Of a stretch of DNA of 64,000 bases, positions 27,370-37,153 are shown in pieces; positions within the stretch are counted from its first letter, which is position 1, and every line of letters starts with the position of its first letter. This stretch comes from Candidatus Mycolicibacterium alkanivorans (lineage in GTDB: Bacteria > Actinomycetota > Actinomycetes > Mycobacteriales > Mycobacteriaceae): the NCBI RefSeq assembly GCF_022760805.1, contig NZ_JAIVFL010000001.1, positions 434,001 through 498,000 on the forward strand, given 5' to 3'. A program made the position numbers and the translations under genes. Below the pieces are notes generated by a model. It was not told the DNA's origin, searched no databases, and saw only the letters and a program-made list of their open reading frames with translations.

Positions 27370-27960
27370 TTATCCTCCCAGCACCTGCTTCATCTGGTCG
27401 ATCTCGGCCTGCTGCGCGCGCACGATGTTCTTGGCCATGGTGATCATATCGGCACTTTGGCCCTTGGCGATTTCGGTGTTGGCCATCTCGATGGCGCCCT
27501 GGTGATGGCCGATCATCGACTGCAGCCACAGTGTGTCGAACTCGGCGCCTTTGAGCCTCTGCAGCTTGGCCATGGTGGCGTCGTCGACCATGCCCTGCAT
27601 CGGCATACCCCCGTGGTCTGGCATGGTGTGCGGGTCGACGTCCCACTGCAGCAGCAGCGCCTTCATCGCGTTGATCTCTGGCTGCTGTTCGTCGGCTATG
27701 GTGACGGCCAGTTTGACGACGGCCGGGTTGGTCGAGCGGTCGGGCACCAACTTCGACAGCTGCAGAGCCTGCTCGTGGTGGGGAATCATCATCTGCGCGA
27801 ACATCACGTCCTCGGCGCTGTGTGCGGCGACCTGTTCGGCGCCGGTGGCCGTGCTTGTGGCGTGCGCGTTGTGGTCTTCGCCCTTGCTGCAGGCCGAGAC
27901 GACGACGGCGGTGGCGAACGCAGCGAGGCCCGCCACGATGCGGGCGCTGGTGGACGTCAT
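27370..27960 (-). CDS. DUF305 lipoprotein, probable copper-binding protein
   Basis: A 196-residue lipoprotein of the DUF305 family. The signal peptide ends in the lipobox VVSAC with Cys24. The two family repeats are FAQMMIPHHEQALQLSKLV and LWLQSMIGHHQGAIEMANTE, each with an MxxxHH-type metal motif, separated by a Met/His-rich loop (HTMPDHGGMPMQGMVDD). DUF305 proteins such as CopM bind copper and aid its sequestration or export. ATG 27960 is 6 nt after a TACGGT -10 box with a RicR box just upstream, so expression should be copper-inducible and leaderless. It is the first gene of the operon with ricR. Confidence 0.9.
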   Translation of the reverse strand: MTSTSARIVAGLAAFATAVVVSACSKGEDHNAHATSTATGAEQVAAHSAEDVMFAQMMIPHHEQALQLSKLVPDRSTNPAVVKLAVTIADEQQPEINAMKALLLQWDVDPHTMPDHGGMPMQGMVDDATMAKLQRLKGAEFDTLWLQSMIGHHQGAIEMANTEIAKGQSADMITMAKNIVRAQQAEIDQMKQVLGG

Positions 27961-27966
27961 GCACTC

Positions 27967-27992
27967 ACCGTACCCGATACCCCCGCGGGGTA
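27967..27992 (-). promoter_or_regulatory. RicR operator and -10 box of the DUF305-ricR operon
   Basis: TACCCCCGCGGGGTA (27978-27992) fits the RicR consensus TACCC-N5-GGGTA, and the symmetry extends by three more bases on each side to 27975-27995. It lies immediately upstream of the -10 box TACGGT (27967-27972, read on the minus strand), which is 6 nt from ATG 27960. A bound repressor would cover the space between -35 and -10. The box is also only 47 bp from the ilvD start on the other strand. Confidence 0.85.
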
Positions 27993-28038
27993 TCGGAATG
28001 GATTTTGAGGCCGCTCCCGACGGCGGCATACTTGACCG

Positions 28039-29736
28039 GTGAGCGAAACGCCTGATCTCAAGCCCCGCAGCCGCGACGTCACCGACGGCCTGGAGAAAGC
28101 CGCGGCCCGCGGCATGCTCCGCGCGGTAGGGATGGGCGACGAGGACTTCGGCAAACCCCAGATCGGCGTGGCCTCGTCGTGGAACGAGATCACTCCGTGC
28201 AACCTGTCGCTGGACCGGCTGGCCAAGGCCGTCAAGGAGGGCGTGTTCGAGGCTGGCGGCTACCCACTGGAGTTCGGCACCATCTCGGTGTCCGACGGCA
28301 TCTCGATGGGCCACGAGGGCATGCATTTCTCGCTGGTGTCCCGGGAGATCATCGCCGACAGCGTCGAGACCGTCATGCAGGCCGAGCGCCTCGACGGCTC
28401 GGTCCTGCTGGCCGGCTGCGACAAGTCGCTCCCCGGCATGCTGATGGCCGCCGCCCGCCTGGACCTGGCCGCGGTGTTCCTCTACGCCGGATCGATCCTG
28501 CCCGGCAAGGCGAAGCTGTCCGACGGCACCGAGATGGACGTGACGATCATCGACGCCTTCGAGGCGGTCGGCGCGTGCGCGCGCGGACTGATGCCGCGCG
28601 AGGATGTCGACACCATCGAGCGCGCAATCTGCCCGGGCGAGGGTGCATGCGGCGGGATGTACACGGCCAACACGATGGCCAGCGCGGCCGAGGCATTGGG
28701 GATGTCACTGCCCGGCAGCGCCGCTCCCCCGGCCACCGACCGTCGCCGCGACGGGTACGCCCGGGCCAGCGGCCGTGCCGTGGTCGAGCTGCTGCGCCGC
28801 GGGATCACCGCCCGCGACATCCTGACCAAAGAGGCCTTCGAGAACGCGATCGCGGTGGTGATGGCCTTCGGCGGCTCCACCAACGCGGTGCTGCACCTGC
28901 TGGCGATCGCGCACGAGGCCGGCGTCAAGCTGTCGCTGGAGGATTTCACCCGGGTCGGTGCCAAGGTGCCGCACCTTGCCGACGTCAAGCCGTTCGGCAA
29001 GCACGTCATGTTCGACGTCGACCGCATCGGCGGCGTGCCGGTGGTCATGAAGGCCCTGCTGGATGCCGGTCTGATGCACGGCGACGTGCTGACGGTGACC
29101 GGTCAGACCATGGCGGAGAACCTGGCTCACATCGCGCCGCCGGATCCCGACGGCAAGGTGCTGCGTGCCCTGAGCAACCCGATCCACCCCACCGGCGGCA
29201 TCACGATCCTGCACGGATCGCTGGCCCCCGAGGGCGCGGTGGTGAAGTCGGCCGGCTTCGACTCCGATGTATTCGAAGGCACCGCAAGGGTTTTCGATGG
29301 TGAGCGCGCCGCAATGGATGCCCTGGAGGATGGCACGATCACCGCCGGTGATGTGGTGGTGATCCGCTACGAGGGCCCCAAGGGCGGTCCGGGCATGCGC
29401 GAGATGCTGGCCATCACCGGTGCCATCAAGGGCGCCGGGCTGGGCAAGGACGTCCTGCTGCTGACCGACGGCCGCTTCTCCGGTGGCACAACCGGTCTGT
29501 GCGTGGGGCACGTGGCGCCCGAGGCCGTCGATGGCGGCCCGATCGCGTTCGTCGCCGACGGTGACCGGATCCGGCTCGACGTGGCCAACTCGACGCTGGA
29601 CGTGCTGGTTGACCCGTCCGAAATCGACTTGCGCATGATCGGCTTCACCCCGCCGCCAGCGCGCTACACCACCGGCGTGCTGGCGAAGTACCGCAAGCTG
29701 GTCGGCTCGGCCGCCAACGGCGCGGTCTGCGGCTAG
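28039..29736 (+). CDS. ilvD: Dihydroxy-acid dehydratase
   Basis: A 565-residue IlvD, the iron-sulfur dehydratase that converts dihydroxy acids to 2-keto acids in valine/isoleucine/leucine and pantothenate synthesis. Cluster cysteines are found in [20 protein letters not shown] and [20 protein letters not shown]. The C-terminal [17 protein letters not shown] is the active-site loop with the catalytic Ser. GTG 28039 has no clear ribosome binding site, and CATACT lies 6 nt upstream, so the mRNA may be leaderless. IlvD clusters are copper-sensitive targets, so lying back-to-back with a copper-responsive operon may be meaningful. The stop codon lies at the edge of a 55-bp repeat array. Confidence 0.97.
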   Translation: MSETPDLKPRSRDVTDGLEKAAARGMLRAVGMGDEDFGKPQIGVASSWNEITPCNLSLDRLAKAVKEGVFEAGGYPLEFGTISVSDGISMGHEGMHFSLVSREIIADSVETVMQAERLDGSVLLAGCDKSLPGMLMAAARLDLAAVFLYAGSILPGKAKLSDGTEMDVTIIDAFEAVGACARGLMPREDVDTIERAICPGEGACGGMYTANTMASAAEALGMSLPGSAAPPATDRRRDGYARASGRAVVELLRRGITARDILTKEAFENAIAVVMAFGGSTNAVLHLLAIAHEAGVKLSLEDFTRVGAKVPHLADVKPFGKHVMFDVDRIGGVPVVMKALLDAGLMHGDVLTVTGQTMAENLAHIAPPDPDGKVLRALSNPIHPTGGITILHGSLAPEGAVVKSAGFDSDVFEGTARVFDGERAAMDALEDGTITAGDVVVIRYEGPKGGPGMREMLAITGAIKGAGLGKDVLLLTDGRFSGGTTGLCVGHVAPEAVDGGPIAFVADGDRIRLDVANSTLDVLVDPSEIDLRMIGFTPPPARYTTGVLAKYRKLVGSAANGAVCG

Positions 29737-29922
29737 CCCGCCGACGATTCGGGCCGGCACGGCCCGAGGAGGAGAAGGGCAATCGGCCCTAGCCGCCGAC
29801 GATGCGGGCCGGCACGGCCCGAGGAGGAGAAGGGCAATCGGCCCTAGCCGCCGACGATGCGGGCCGGCACGGCCCGAGGAGGAGAAGGGCAATCGGCCCT
29901 AGCCCGCCGACGATGCGGGCCG
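29734..29922. repeat. 55-bp tandem repeat array downstream of ilvD
   Basis: About 3.4 copies with an exact 55-bp period (for example GGCCCGAGGAGGAGAAGGGC begins at 29761, 29816 and 29871). Each unit contains the hairpin GGGCCGGCACGGCCC and the smaller AGGGCAATCGGCCCT. The flanking CTAGCCCGCCGACGAT at both ends has one C more than the internal copies. The array starts at the ilvD stop codon. Unit size and the intergenic position resemble MIRU-VNTR minisatellites. The stem-loops may terminate or stabilise ilvD mRNA. Confidence 0.9.
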
Positions 29923-30001
29923 CGGCGGTCGCGGTCGCAGCGCCGACCAGCGCCAGCTTGGTAGCAGCCTTCTTGGTCGAACCGAGCCGAAACCGGTCCA
30001 T
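29789..30001 (-). CDS. Small ORF running into the 55-bp repeats
   Basis: A 70-codon frame starting MDRFRLGSTKKAATKLALVG, then AATATAAARIVGGLGPIALL. The first ~30 codons are unique and look like a short basic plus hydrophobic segment; the rest is encoded by the repeat array and ends at a stop in it. It may be a truncated membrane peptide whose 3' half was replaced by repeats, or not a gene. No ribosome binding site is clear. The remaining sequence between 30002 and 30055 shows nothing recognisable. Confidence 0.22.
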   Translation of the reverse strand: MDRFRLGSTKKAATKLALVGAATATAAARIVGGLGPIALLLLGPCRPASSAARADCPSPPRAVPARIVGG

Positions 30002-30055
30002 GAGCGCTCTACCGACGGGTCAATTTGGCCCCCGGCAAGTCGGAAGAAAGGACTG

Positions 30056-30166
30056 TTGTCCCGCGAACACACCGAGCCGGGCACGCGCGTGCGGGTGGCG
30101 GCGCAGCACGCTGGCGTCAACAGCCTCGACGACGCGTTGCCGGTCGAGGTGACCCCGGCAGGCTGA
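30056..30166 (+). pseudogene. Short coding-like stretch, possible 3' gene remnant
   Basis: A frame of about 36 codons ends at TGA 30164-30166, next to the stop of the convergent oxidoreductase. It contains EHTEPGTRVRVAAQHAGVNS followed by LDDALPVEVTPAG, with strong third-position GC bias. A TTG at 30056 preceded by AAAGGA could be a start, but the look is that of the C-terminal tail of a lost protein. I cannot name the family. Confidence 0.2.
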
Positions 30167-31180
30167 TCACGGGATCAAGACGATCTTGCCCCTGGCCGCA
30201 GAGCTTCTCAGCAATTCGTGCGCCCGTCGAACTTCTGACAACGGGATCCGCTCGGCCACAACAGGATTGATCCTGCCGTCACGTAGCAAGCGGATGAGCT
30301 GCTGCAGGTCCTGCCGGAACCAGTCCGGGTGCTGATCGCGCAGTTTTGCGATGCGGTACATCCCTACTCGTTTGTGCGGTGAGACCAAGCCGACGGCCAG
30401 CACCGTAACCGCCCACGCGTAGAACTCGGCGAGCCGTTTGACGTCACGACGGCCGTCGTTGACGGTGGATTGGTGGCCGAAGAGAATCAGCCGCCCACCG
30501 CGCCGCAGTGCCCGAAACGAACGGTAGGACAACGCTCCGCCGATGCCGTCGAATGCCACATCGACGCCGGCACCGGGGAGCTTGCGCGCATAGCGCAAGA
30601 AGTCTTGGCGGGTGTAGTCAATGGCAATCCCGCCGAGCCGTTGGACGATCGCGCAATCGGCCCCGCTTGCGGTGCCGTAGACCGTCACTCCGGCAGGCTC
30701 GGCCAGTTCCAGCACCCCGACCCCGACCCGTCCCGCGGCACCGTGGTAGAGCACCGTCTCACCCGGTCGGACCCGCGCCGCGCGGTGCAGCAGCTGGTAT
30801 GCGGTCATGTATGGAAAGATCAGGCTCACCAGCACCGCGGGATCCACGTCATCAGGCACTTTTACTGTCAAAGACTCCGCAACACAGACTGTTTCGGCAT
30901 ACCCACCCCAGACCAAGAGCGCGGCGACGCGGTCACCTTCCGATACCGTCGTGCACCCCGCGCCGACTCTGGTGACGATACCCACAACCTCGTACCCGGG
31001 GGTGAACGGTGGCTTCGGTCCACCCGGATACGTGCCGGCACGAAGCAGCGAGTCGGTGAACGACACCCCGGCGGCCAGCACTGCGACGCTGACCTCCCCG
31101 GGGCGCGGGGCAGGCTCGTCGTCGGTCACCACGGTCAAGACCTCCGGTCCCCCGTACCGACCGACCACGACTCGTCTCAT
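30167..31180 (-). CDS. Zinc-independent medium-chain dehydrogenase/quinone reductase
   Basis: A 337-residue MDR protein of the quinone oxidoreductase/VAT-1 type. The N-terminal GroES-like domain begins MRRVVVGRYGGPEVLTVV and has PGYEVVGIVTRVGAG. The Rossmann motif is VLYHGAAGRVGVGVLELA, followed by GTASGADCAIVQRLGGIAID. The catalytic zinc-binding cysteines of alcohol dehydrogenases are absent, in line with NADPH:quinone reductases. ATG 31180 is 6 nt after TAGTGT, suggesting a leaderless mRNA. The substrate is unknown. Confidence 0.87.
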   Translation of the reverse strand: MRRVVVGRYGGPEVLTVVTDDEPAPRPGEVSVAVLAAGVSFTDSLLRAGTYPGGPKPPFTPGYEVVGIVTRVGAGCTTVSEGDRVAALLVWGGYAETVCVAESLTVKVPDDVDPAVLVSLIFPYMTAYQLLHRAARVRPGETVLYHGAAGRVGVGVLELAEPAGVTVYGTASGADCAIVQRLGGIAIDYTRQDFLRYARKLPGAGVDVAFDGIGGALSYRSFRALRRGGRLILFGHQSTVNDGRRDVKRLAEFYAWAVTVLAVGLVSPHKRVGMYRIAKLRDQHPDWFRQDLQQLIRLLRDGRINPVVAERIPLSEVRRAHELLRSSAARGKIVLIP

Positions 31181-31341
31181 GGCCGAACACTAACCCGCGC
31201 GGGGCCGCTGTGGACTAACTTCACCAGCGCGACGGCGAAGCCGTCCGCACCCAGGAGCGCCCGGTCCAGCAGTGGGTCGACGGGCCGCCGATTCTCGGGG
31301 CCGATCGTGTCGCTCGCCACCCCACCGTAACGGTTGACCAC
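31177..31341 (-). CDS. Small hypothetical ORF after the metallohydrolase gene
   Basis: A 54-codon frame from GTG 31341 (VVNRYGGVASDTIGPENRRP; VDPLLDRALLGADGFAVALV) ending at 31177, where it overlaps the start of the oxidoreductase by four bases (ATGA). Third-position GC is high and codons are mycobacterial. It follows the metallohydrolase stop by 4 nt on the same strand, so it could be the last cistron of that operon and couple it to the oxidoreductase. I recognise no family. Confidence 0.38.
   Translation of the reverse strand: MVNRYGGVASDTIGPENRRPVDPLLDRALLGADGFAVALVKLVHSGPARVSVRP
31187..31192 (-). promoter_or_regulatory. -10 box upstream of the quinone reductase-like gene
   Basis: TAGTGT (TANNNT) on the minus strand ends 6 nt before ATG 31180, fitting a leaderless transcript. 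It lies inside the small upstream ORF. Confidence 0.4.
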
Positions 31342-31345
31342 CGAG

Positions 31346-31846
31346 TCATCGCACGCCCTCTTTGGCATAGACCACGCGCAGCACATGTCCGACTTCGGGG
31401 CCCATCACCAGTGCGGCCAGCTCGCAGAAGGTCGCGACGAATTCGGGGCCGTGCGCGGGGCCGTGGCCGTCGTCGAGGTGATGGGCGATCTCGTGGAGGA
31501 CCACCAACTCGCGCATCGCCCAGCCGGCGGTGTTCCGGTCGGGCACAGCGATAACCCCTGTGCCGTCGTGGTTTTCGTAGTGCGCGGCCGTCGCCGCGCG
31601 TCGGGGTCGCACACTCAACGGTCCCTGCGATGCCCAGCGGGCGGTCATCACCGACAGTGCGAGAACATCGTCGACATAGCGTTGCACCGACTCGATCGAT
31701 CCGAACCGTGCCTCCGGCGGGAGCGTCAACTGCGCGCCGAAGAAGTCGATGGACCGTGAACTGTGTTGGGCGGCACGGTCGAACAGTGTCCGGACGAACT
31801 CCTCGGCGGCGTACACCCGGGAGCGTTGGTTGTCTCGGGCGCTCAC
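31346..31846 (-). CDS. Putative zinc metallohydrolase (HExxH, TIGR04338-like)
   Basis: A 166-residue protein with the metalloprotease-like motif VVLHEIAHHLDDGHGPAHGP (HExxH plus further His), preceded by the strand YENHDGTGVIAVPDRNTAGW. This matches an actinobacterial putative metallohydrolase family found next to DUF2786 proteins. GTG 31846 overlaps the stop of the DUF2786 gene (GTGA), so they are translationally coupled. It corresponds to M. tuberculosis Rv0185. The substrate is unknown; peptide or phage-type targets are speculation. Confidence 0.8.
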   Translation of the reverse strand: MSARDNQRSRVYAAEEFVRTLFDRAAQHSSRSIDFFGAQLTLPPEARFGSIESVQRYVDDVLALSVMTARWASQGPLSVRPRRAATAAHYENHDGTGVIAVPDRNTAGWAMRELVVLHEIAHHLDDGHGPAHGPEFVATFCELAALVMGPEVGHVLRVVYAKEGVR

Positions 31847-32592
31847 CTCGGCAGCCGGGCGCGCGCTCCCGGCAGTTCAGGGCTCGCCCCCAGCCTGGCC
31901 TGGCGGGCAGCGCGATCACCCGCGCGCCGGGCTGCCGAGGAATACCCGGCCGACGCGCTGGCGGCCCGCCAGGTACCGCGCGCCTGGGAGGCCTGGCGAT
32001 AATGATCGCGCAGTTCGACTTCCTTGTTGCGCAACGCAAGTGCGGTTCCGGGTGCGGTCTTGCGGTCGTTGGCGGCCTCCTGCTTTGCCTCGTCGCGGGC
32101 ATGGGCTAGGCGTTGGCCGACGCGGGCGCCGAAAGCCAGCTGGAAGTTGAGCCGGGCGGTGATCGTCGGGGTCGGGCGGTGCGCACCGGTGGCCAGGTAG
32201 GCGTCACAGGCGCGCACCATCTGGACCACCAGGCTGGCGTACAGCGCGTGGCTGGTGTCGATGTCCTCGGGAAACCCGTAGGCGTAAACGAACGTGGAGT
32301 TCGAGGCCACGTCGCAGCGCACGTCGTTGGCCGCGGCGATACCGGCGAACAGCTGTACGTAGGTGCGCAGCCCCCTGGTGCCCGGCTCACCGATGGTGAT
32401 GGTTCGCTGGGTGGGGACTTGGGCCGCGGTGCGCGACGCCGAGTGCGACCGCGCCACCGCGAGATCGATCGAGGTCGCGGTGGCCAGCCGTTGCGCGGCG
32501 GCCATGAACGCCTCGGCCTCGTGCGCGTTGTCGGTGCCCTCGGCCTGGCGGAGCAGCGCGGCGATCCGCGCGAGCATCTTGTTGTCACTCAT
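31843..32592 (-). CDS. DUF2786 domain protein
   Basis: A 249-residue protein. The N-terminal DUF2786 domain is recognisable from MSDNKMLARIAALLRQAEGT with AHEAEAFMAAAQRLATATSI. A middle region (YVQLFAGIAAANDVRCDVAS; LNFQLAFGARVGQRLAHARD) matches the family pattern. The C-terminal third is Arg/Ala-rich and probably disordered. TAGGTT lies 7 nt before ATG 32592, predicting a leaderless message. DUF2786 proteins occur in phage, plasmid and chromosomal contexts and are uncharacterised. Here the gene leads an operon with the metallohydrolase. Confidence 0.8.
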   Translation of the reverse strand: MSDNKMLARIAALLRQAEGTDNAHEAEAFMAAAQRLATATSIDLAVARSHSASRTAAQVPTQRTITIGEPGTRGLRTYVQLFAGIAAANDVRCDVASNSTFVYAYGFPEDIDTSHALYASLVVQMVRACDAYLATGAHRPTPTITARLNFQLAFGARVGQRLAHARDEAKQEAANDRKTAPGTALALRNKEVELRDHYRQASQARGTWRAASASAGYSSAARRAGDRAARQARLGASPELPGARARLPR

Positions 32593-32599
32593 GATTCGA

Positions 32600-32605
32600 A
32601 ACCTA
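32600..32605 (-). promoter_or_regulatory. -10 box for leaderless DUF2786 operon mRNA
   Basis: TAGGTT (TANNNT) on the minus strand ends 7 nt before ATG 32592. No Shine-Dalgarno sequence is present. The remaining 158 bp up to the next gene hold nothing recognisable. Confidence 0.5.
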
Positions 32606-32763
32606 GGCCAGCACTACGACGGGCGCGCACCGTGACCGGCTGGCGCCGGGCCGACAACGGCACTGCTCCCCAGATCCGAATTCGTCCACAGCCCAACACT
32701 ACTGTTCCATTGCCCGCCTCCACCTCACCCGATCACGGGCCGAATCGTCGGTCGCGCTGAGCG

Positions 32764-34649
<1,886 letters not shown>

Positions 34650-34679
34650 GCGGAGCGGTCTGCTGTCGGCGGCCGTGCG

Positions 34680-34685
34680 TAAGCT
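34680..34685 (+). promoter_or_regulatory. -10 box, sigG
   Basis: TAAGCT ends 7 nt before GTG 34693, predicting a leaderless sigG mRNA and supporting that start. Together with 34644-34649 it forms a divergent leaderless pair in 55 bp. Confidence 0.5.
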
Positions 34686-34692
34686 CGGTTGA

Positions 34693-35664
34693 GTGGGCGT
34701 GCTCGCGCGAAGTCTTGCCGAGGGAGACGACGACTTCCTGGCCCAGGCCGAGCCGTACCGCCGGGAATTGTTGGCGCATTGCTACCGGATGACCGGGTCC
34801 TTGCACGACGCGGAGGACCTGGTCCAGGAGACGTTCCTGCGGGCCTGGAAGGCTTACGACCGGTTCGAGGGCAAGGCGTCGGTACGTACCTGGCTGCACC
34901 GCATCGCCACCAACACCTGCCTGACGGCACTGGAAGGCCGCCAACGAAGACCGTTGCCCACGGGGCTGGGGGCCCCGAGTTCCAATCCCACCGACGAACT
35001 CGTCGAAGGCGCGGAGGTGCCGTGGCTGGAACCGCTGCCCGACCCGTCGGAGATCGTCGGCTCGCGGGAGTCCGTCCGGCTGGCGTTCGTGGCGGCGCTG
35101 CAGCATCTGTCGCCGCGACAGCGGGCTGTGCTCGTCCTGCGTGACGTGCTGCAGTGGCGGGCGGCCGAAGTCGCCGACGCCATCGGCGCCTCGCCGGCGG
35201 CGGTGAACAGCCTGCTGCAGCGGGCGCGGGCACAGCTGAATGCGGTCGGCCCCAGCGAGGACGACCCGCTGTCCGCGCCGGACTCCCCGGAGGCACGCGA
35301 TCAGCTGGCCCGCTACATCTCGGCGTTCGAGGACTACGACATCGAGCGCCTGGTGGAGATGTTCACCGCAGAGGCGGTCTGGGAGATGCCACCGTTCGTC
35401 GGCTGGTATCAGGGTGGGCCGGCCATCGGTGACCTCATCCATCACAACTGCCCGGCCAACGCGGCCGGCGACATGCGGCTGTTGCCGCTGACCGCCAACG
35501 GCCAGCCCGCCGCGGCGATGTACATGCGCCGGCCCGAGATCGACGGCCGCCACATGCCGTTCCAGTTGCATGTGCTCGATGTCAGCCCGTCCGGTGTGTC
35601 GCATGTGGTGGCGTTCCTCGACACCAGCCTGTTCGCGAAATTCGGCCTGCCCGAGGCGCTTTAG
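34693..35664 (+). CDS. sigG: ECF sigma factor SigG
   Basis: A 323-residue ECF sigma factor with a C-terminal extension. Region 2 is AHCYRMTGSLHDAEDLVQET with FLRAWKAYDRFEGKASVRTW. Region 4 is LQHLSPRQRAVLVLRDVLQW with AAVNSLLQRARAQLN. Residues about 200-323 form a SnoaL/NTF2-like domain (ISAFEDYDIERLVEMFTAEA; WEMPPFVGWYQGG) that replaces an anti-sigma factor as the control module in this ECF class. The start GTG 34693 is supported by a -10 box. It corresponds to Rv0182c by position. The target promoters cannot be read here. Confidence 0.92.
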   Translation: MGVLARSLAEGDDDFLAQAEPYRRELLAHCYRMTGSLHDAEDLVQETFLRAWKAYDRFEGKASVRTWLHRIATNTCLTALEGRQRRPLPTGLGAPSSNPTDELVEGAEVPWLEPLPDPSEIVGSRESVRLAFVAALQHLSPRQRAVLVLRDVLQWRAAEVADAIGASPAAVNSLLQRARAQLNAVGPSEDDPLSAPDSPEARDQLARYISAFEDYDIERLVEMFTAEAVWEMPPFVGWYQGGPAIGDLIHHNCPANAAGDMRLLPLTANGQPAAAMYMRRPEIDGRHMPFQLHVLDVSPSGVSHVVAFLDTSLFAKFGLPEAL

Positions 35665-35709
35665 CGATCCGCCAGCGACGAGTTCACAACTCCAGCGATA
35701 CTTGATGAC

Positions 35710-35910
35710 ATGGCCGCAACCGTCGACATCAGACGAGCCGCCGACCGTCTCGCGATAAAGATCGGTTGGCTGTGCTCCAACCACTCGTTCTCGTTCAGCC
35801 ACCACTATGACCCGCCCAACACCCACCACGGACTTCTGCTGGTGAACAACGACGACATCGTCAAACCGGGAGCCCTGGTCTGGGGGATGCATGCCGGGTT
35901 GGCGGGCTAG
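35710..35910 (+). pseudogene. Truncated pirin gene (N-terminal fragment)
   Basis: A 66-codon frame beginning MAATVDIRRAADRLAIKIGW and containing SNHSFSFSHHYDPPNTHHGL and LLVNNDDIVKPGA. This is the unmistakable start of a pirin (cupin) protein, normally about 240 residues. After Gly-Ala the pirin sequence (expected to go on with the HPHRDMEIVT-type metal site) is gone, and the frame reads into the next gene and stops at 35910. The rest was removed by a deletion that joined this 5' end to the lipoprotein gene at about 35873. M. tuberculosis has a full pirin gene (Rv0181c) at this place next to sigG. Confidence 0.85.
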
Positions 35911-37150
35911 CGTCGCCTGTGCTGCCGTGCTGGTGACGGCGGCGTGTGGCCAGCCGGCTCCCACCGCGCCGAGTGCTTCGGCGCCGTCGGGTCTGGTTCC
36001 GGTCACCGTCGCCGTCCCCGCCGGGATGGCCCAGACGCCACTGGACACTCCCCACCAGGCCTTGGTGCCGCCGGGCTGGACACTCTCGGCGTGGGCGCGG
36101 GTGCCGGGCGCCCGACTGGCGGCCTGGGCGCCGGACGGCACCTTGCTGGTCTCTGTACCGGCGTCCGGTCGGGTCGTCCGTCTCACTCCCGACGGACAGC
36201 AGGGGCGAACCTCGGTGGTACTCGAGGGCCTCGACCAACCGCACGGACTGGCGTTCGACGGCACGACGCTCTATGTCGCGGAAAGCGATCAGATCAACAC
36301 GTTCCGCTATACCGGCGGCACGGCGTCTGATCGCCGAATCATCGCCTCCGGTCTGCCCGACACACGCAGCCCGGAGTTGGGCGGCGCCTACGCGCATGCC
36401 CTCAAGAGTGTGGCGGTCACGCCAGACGGCGCGGTGTACTTCTCGATCGGATCCACTGGGAACATCTCGGCCGCCGACCGCGCCGCCGATCCGCCGCGCG
36501 CCACCATCCTGCGCATACCGCCCGGTGGTGGTGCGCCCGTCCTGTTCAGCTCCGGCGTGCGCAATGGCACCGGGTTGGCCGTCGCCCCCGACGGATCGGT
36601 GTGGACGGCGGTCAACAACCGTGACGACGTCGCCGATCCGCGTCCCGGCCCCGACTACGGAAAAGTGACCGACTACGTCAACGACCACCCGCCGGAGTTC
36701 CTCGCCAGACTGACGTCGGGACGTGAATTGGGTTGGCCTTTCTGCAATCCCGACGCTGACGGGTTTGTGCGGGACGTGCAGACCAATGCCGACGGGTCTG
36801 AACTCGACTGCGCGACACTGCCACCGGTGGAACAGACTTTCGGAGCCCATTCCGCTCCCCTGGGATTGAGCTTCGTCGACGGCGCCCTGCCGGGACCGTT
36901 CGCACAGGGAGCCCTGCTGGGTGTGCACGGGTCCTGGAACCGAACTCCGCCCCGCGCGCCTGAAGTGTCGTTTTTTGGTTGGCGCAGCGGCACTTTGGGA
37001 CCCCAGCAGACCCTGGTCGGCGGATTCCAGTCCGGCGACGGCACCCGCTGGGGTCGGCCGGTGGCCGCGGTGGTCGGCCCGGACGGCGCGGTGTACGTCA
37101 CCGACGATTACGCCGGAGCGGTGTACCGGCTCGCGCCGCCGGGCCGTTGA
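35891..37150 (+). CDS. PQQ-dependent sugar dehydrogenase-like lipoprotein
   Basis: A 419-residue lipoprotein with a beta-propeller of the soluble glucose/sorbosone dehydrogenase type. The signal peptide ends VLVTAAC with Cys19. Blade motifs include LDQPHGLAFDGTTLYVAESD, KSVAVTPDGAVYFSIGSTGN, GVRNGTGLAVAPDGSVWTAV and VVGPDGAVYVTDDYAGAVYR. The segment GRELGWPFCNPDADGF is typical of this family in actinobacteria. Cofactor use is inferred from the family. ATG 35891 (or ATG 35887 out of frame) lies inside the truncated pirin frame, so the native promoter may have been altered by the deletion. Confidence 0.82.
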   Translation: MPGWRASVACAAVLVTAACGQPAPTAPSASAPSGLVPVTVAVPAGMAQTPLDTPHQALVPPGWTLSAWARVPGARLAAWAPDGTLLVSVPASGRVVRLTPDGQQGRTSVVLEGLDQPHGLAFDGTTLYVAESDQINTFRYTGGTASDRRIIASGLPDTRSPELGGAYAHALKSVAVTPDGAVYFSIGSTGNISAADRAADPPRATILRIPPGGGAPVLFSSGVRNGTGLAVAPDGSVWTAVNNRDDVADPRPGPDYGKVTDYVNDHPPEFLARLTSGRELGWPFCNPDADGFVRDVQTNADGSELDCATLPPVEQTFGAHSAPLGLSFVDGALPGPFAQGALLGVHGSWNRTPPRAPEVSFFGWRSGTLGPQQTLVGGFQSGDGTRWGRPVAAVVGPDGAVYVTDDYAGAVYRLAPPGR

Positions 37151-37153
37151 CCG

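Noticed and set aside
29734..29922. CRISPR array
   Set aside because: Direct 55-bp tandem copies without spacers; a minisatellite.
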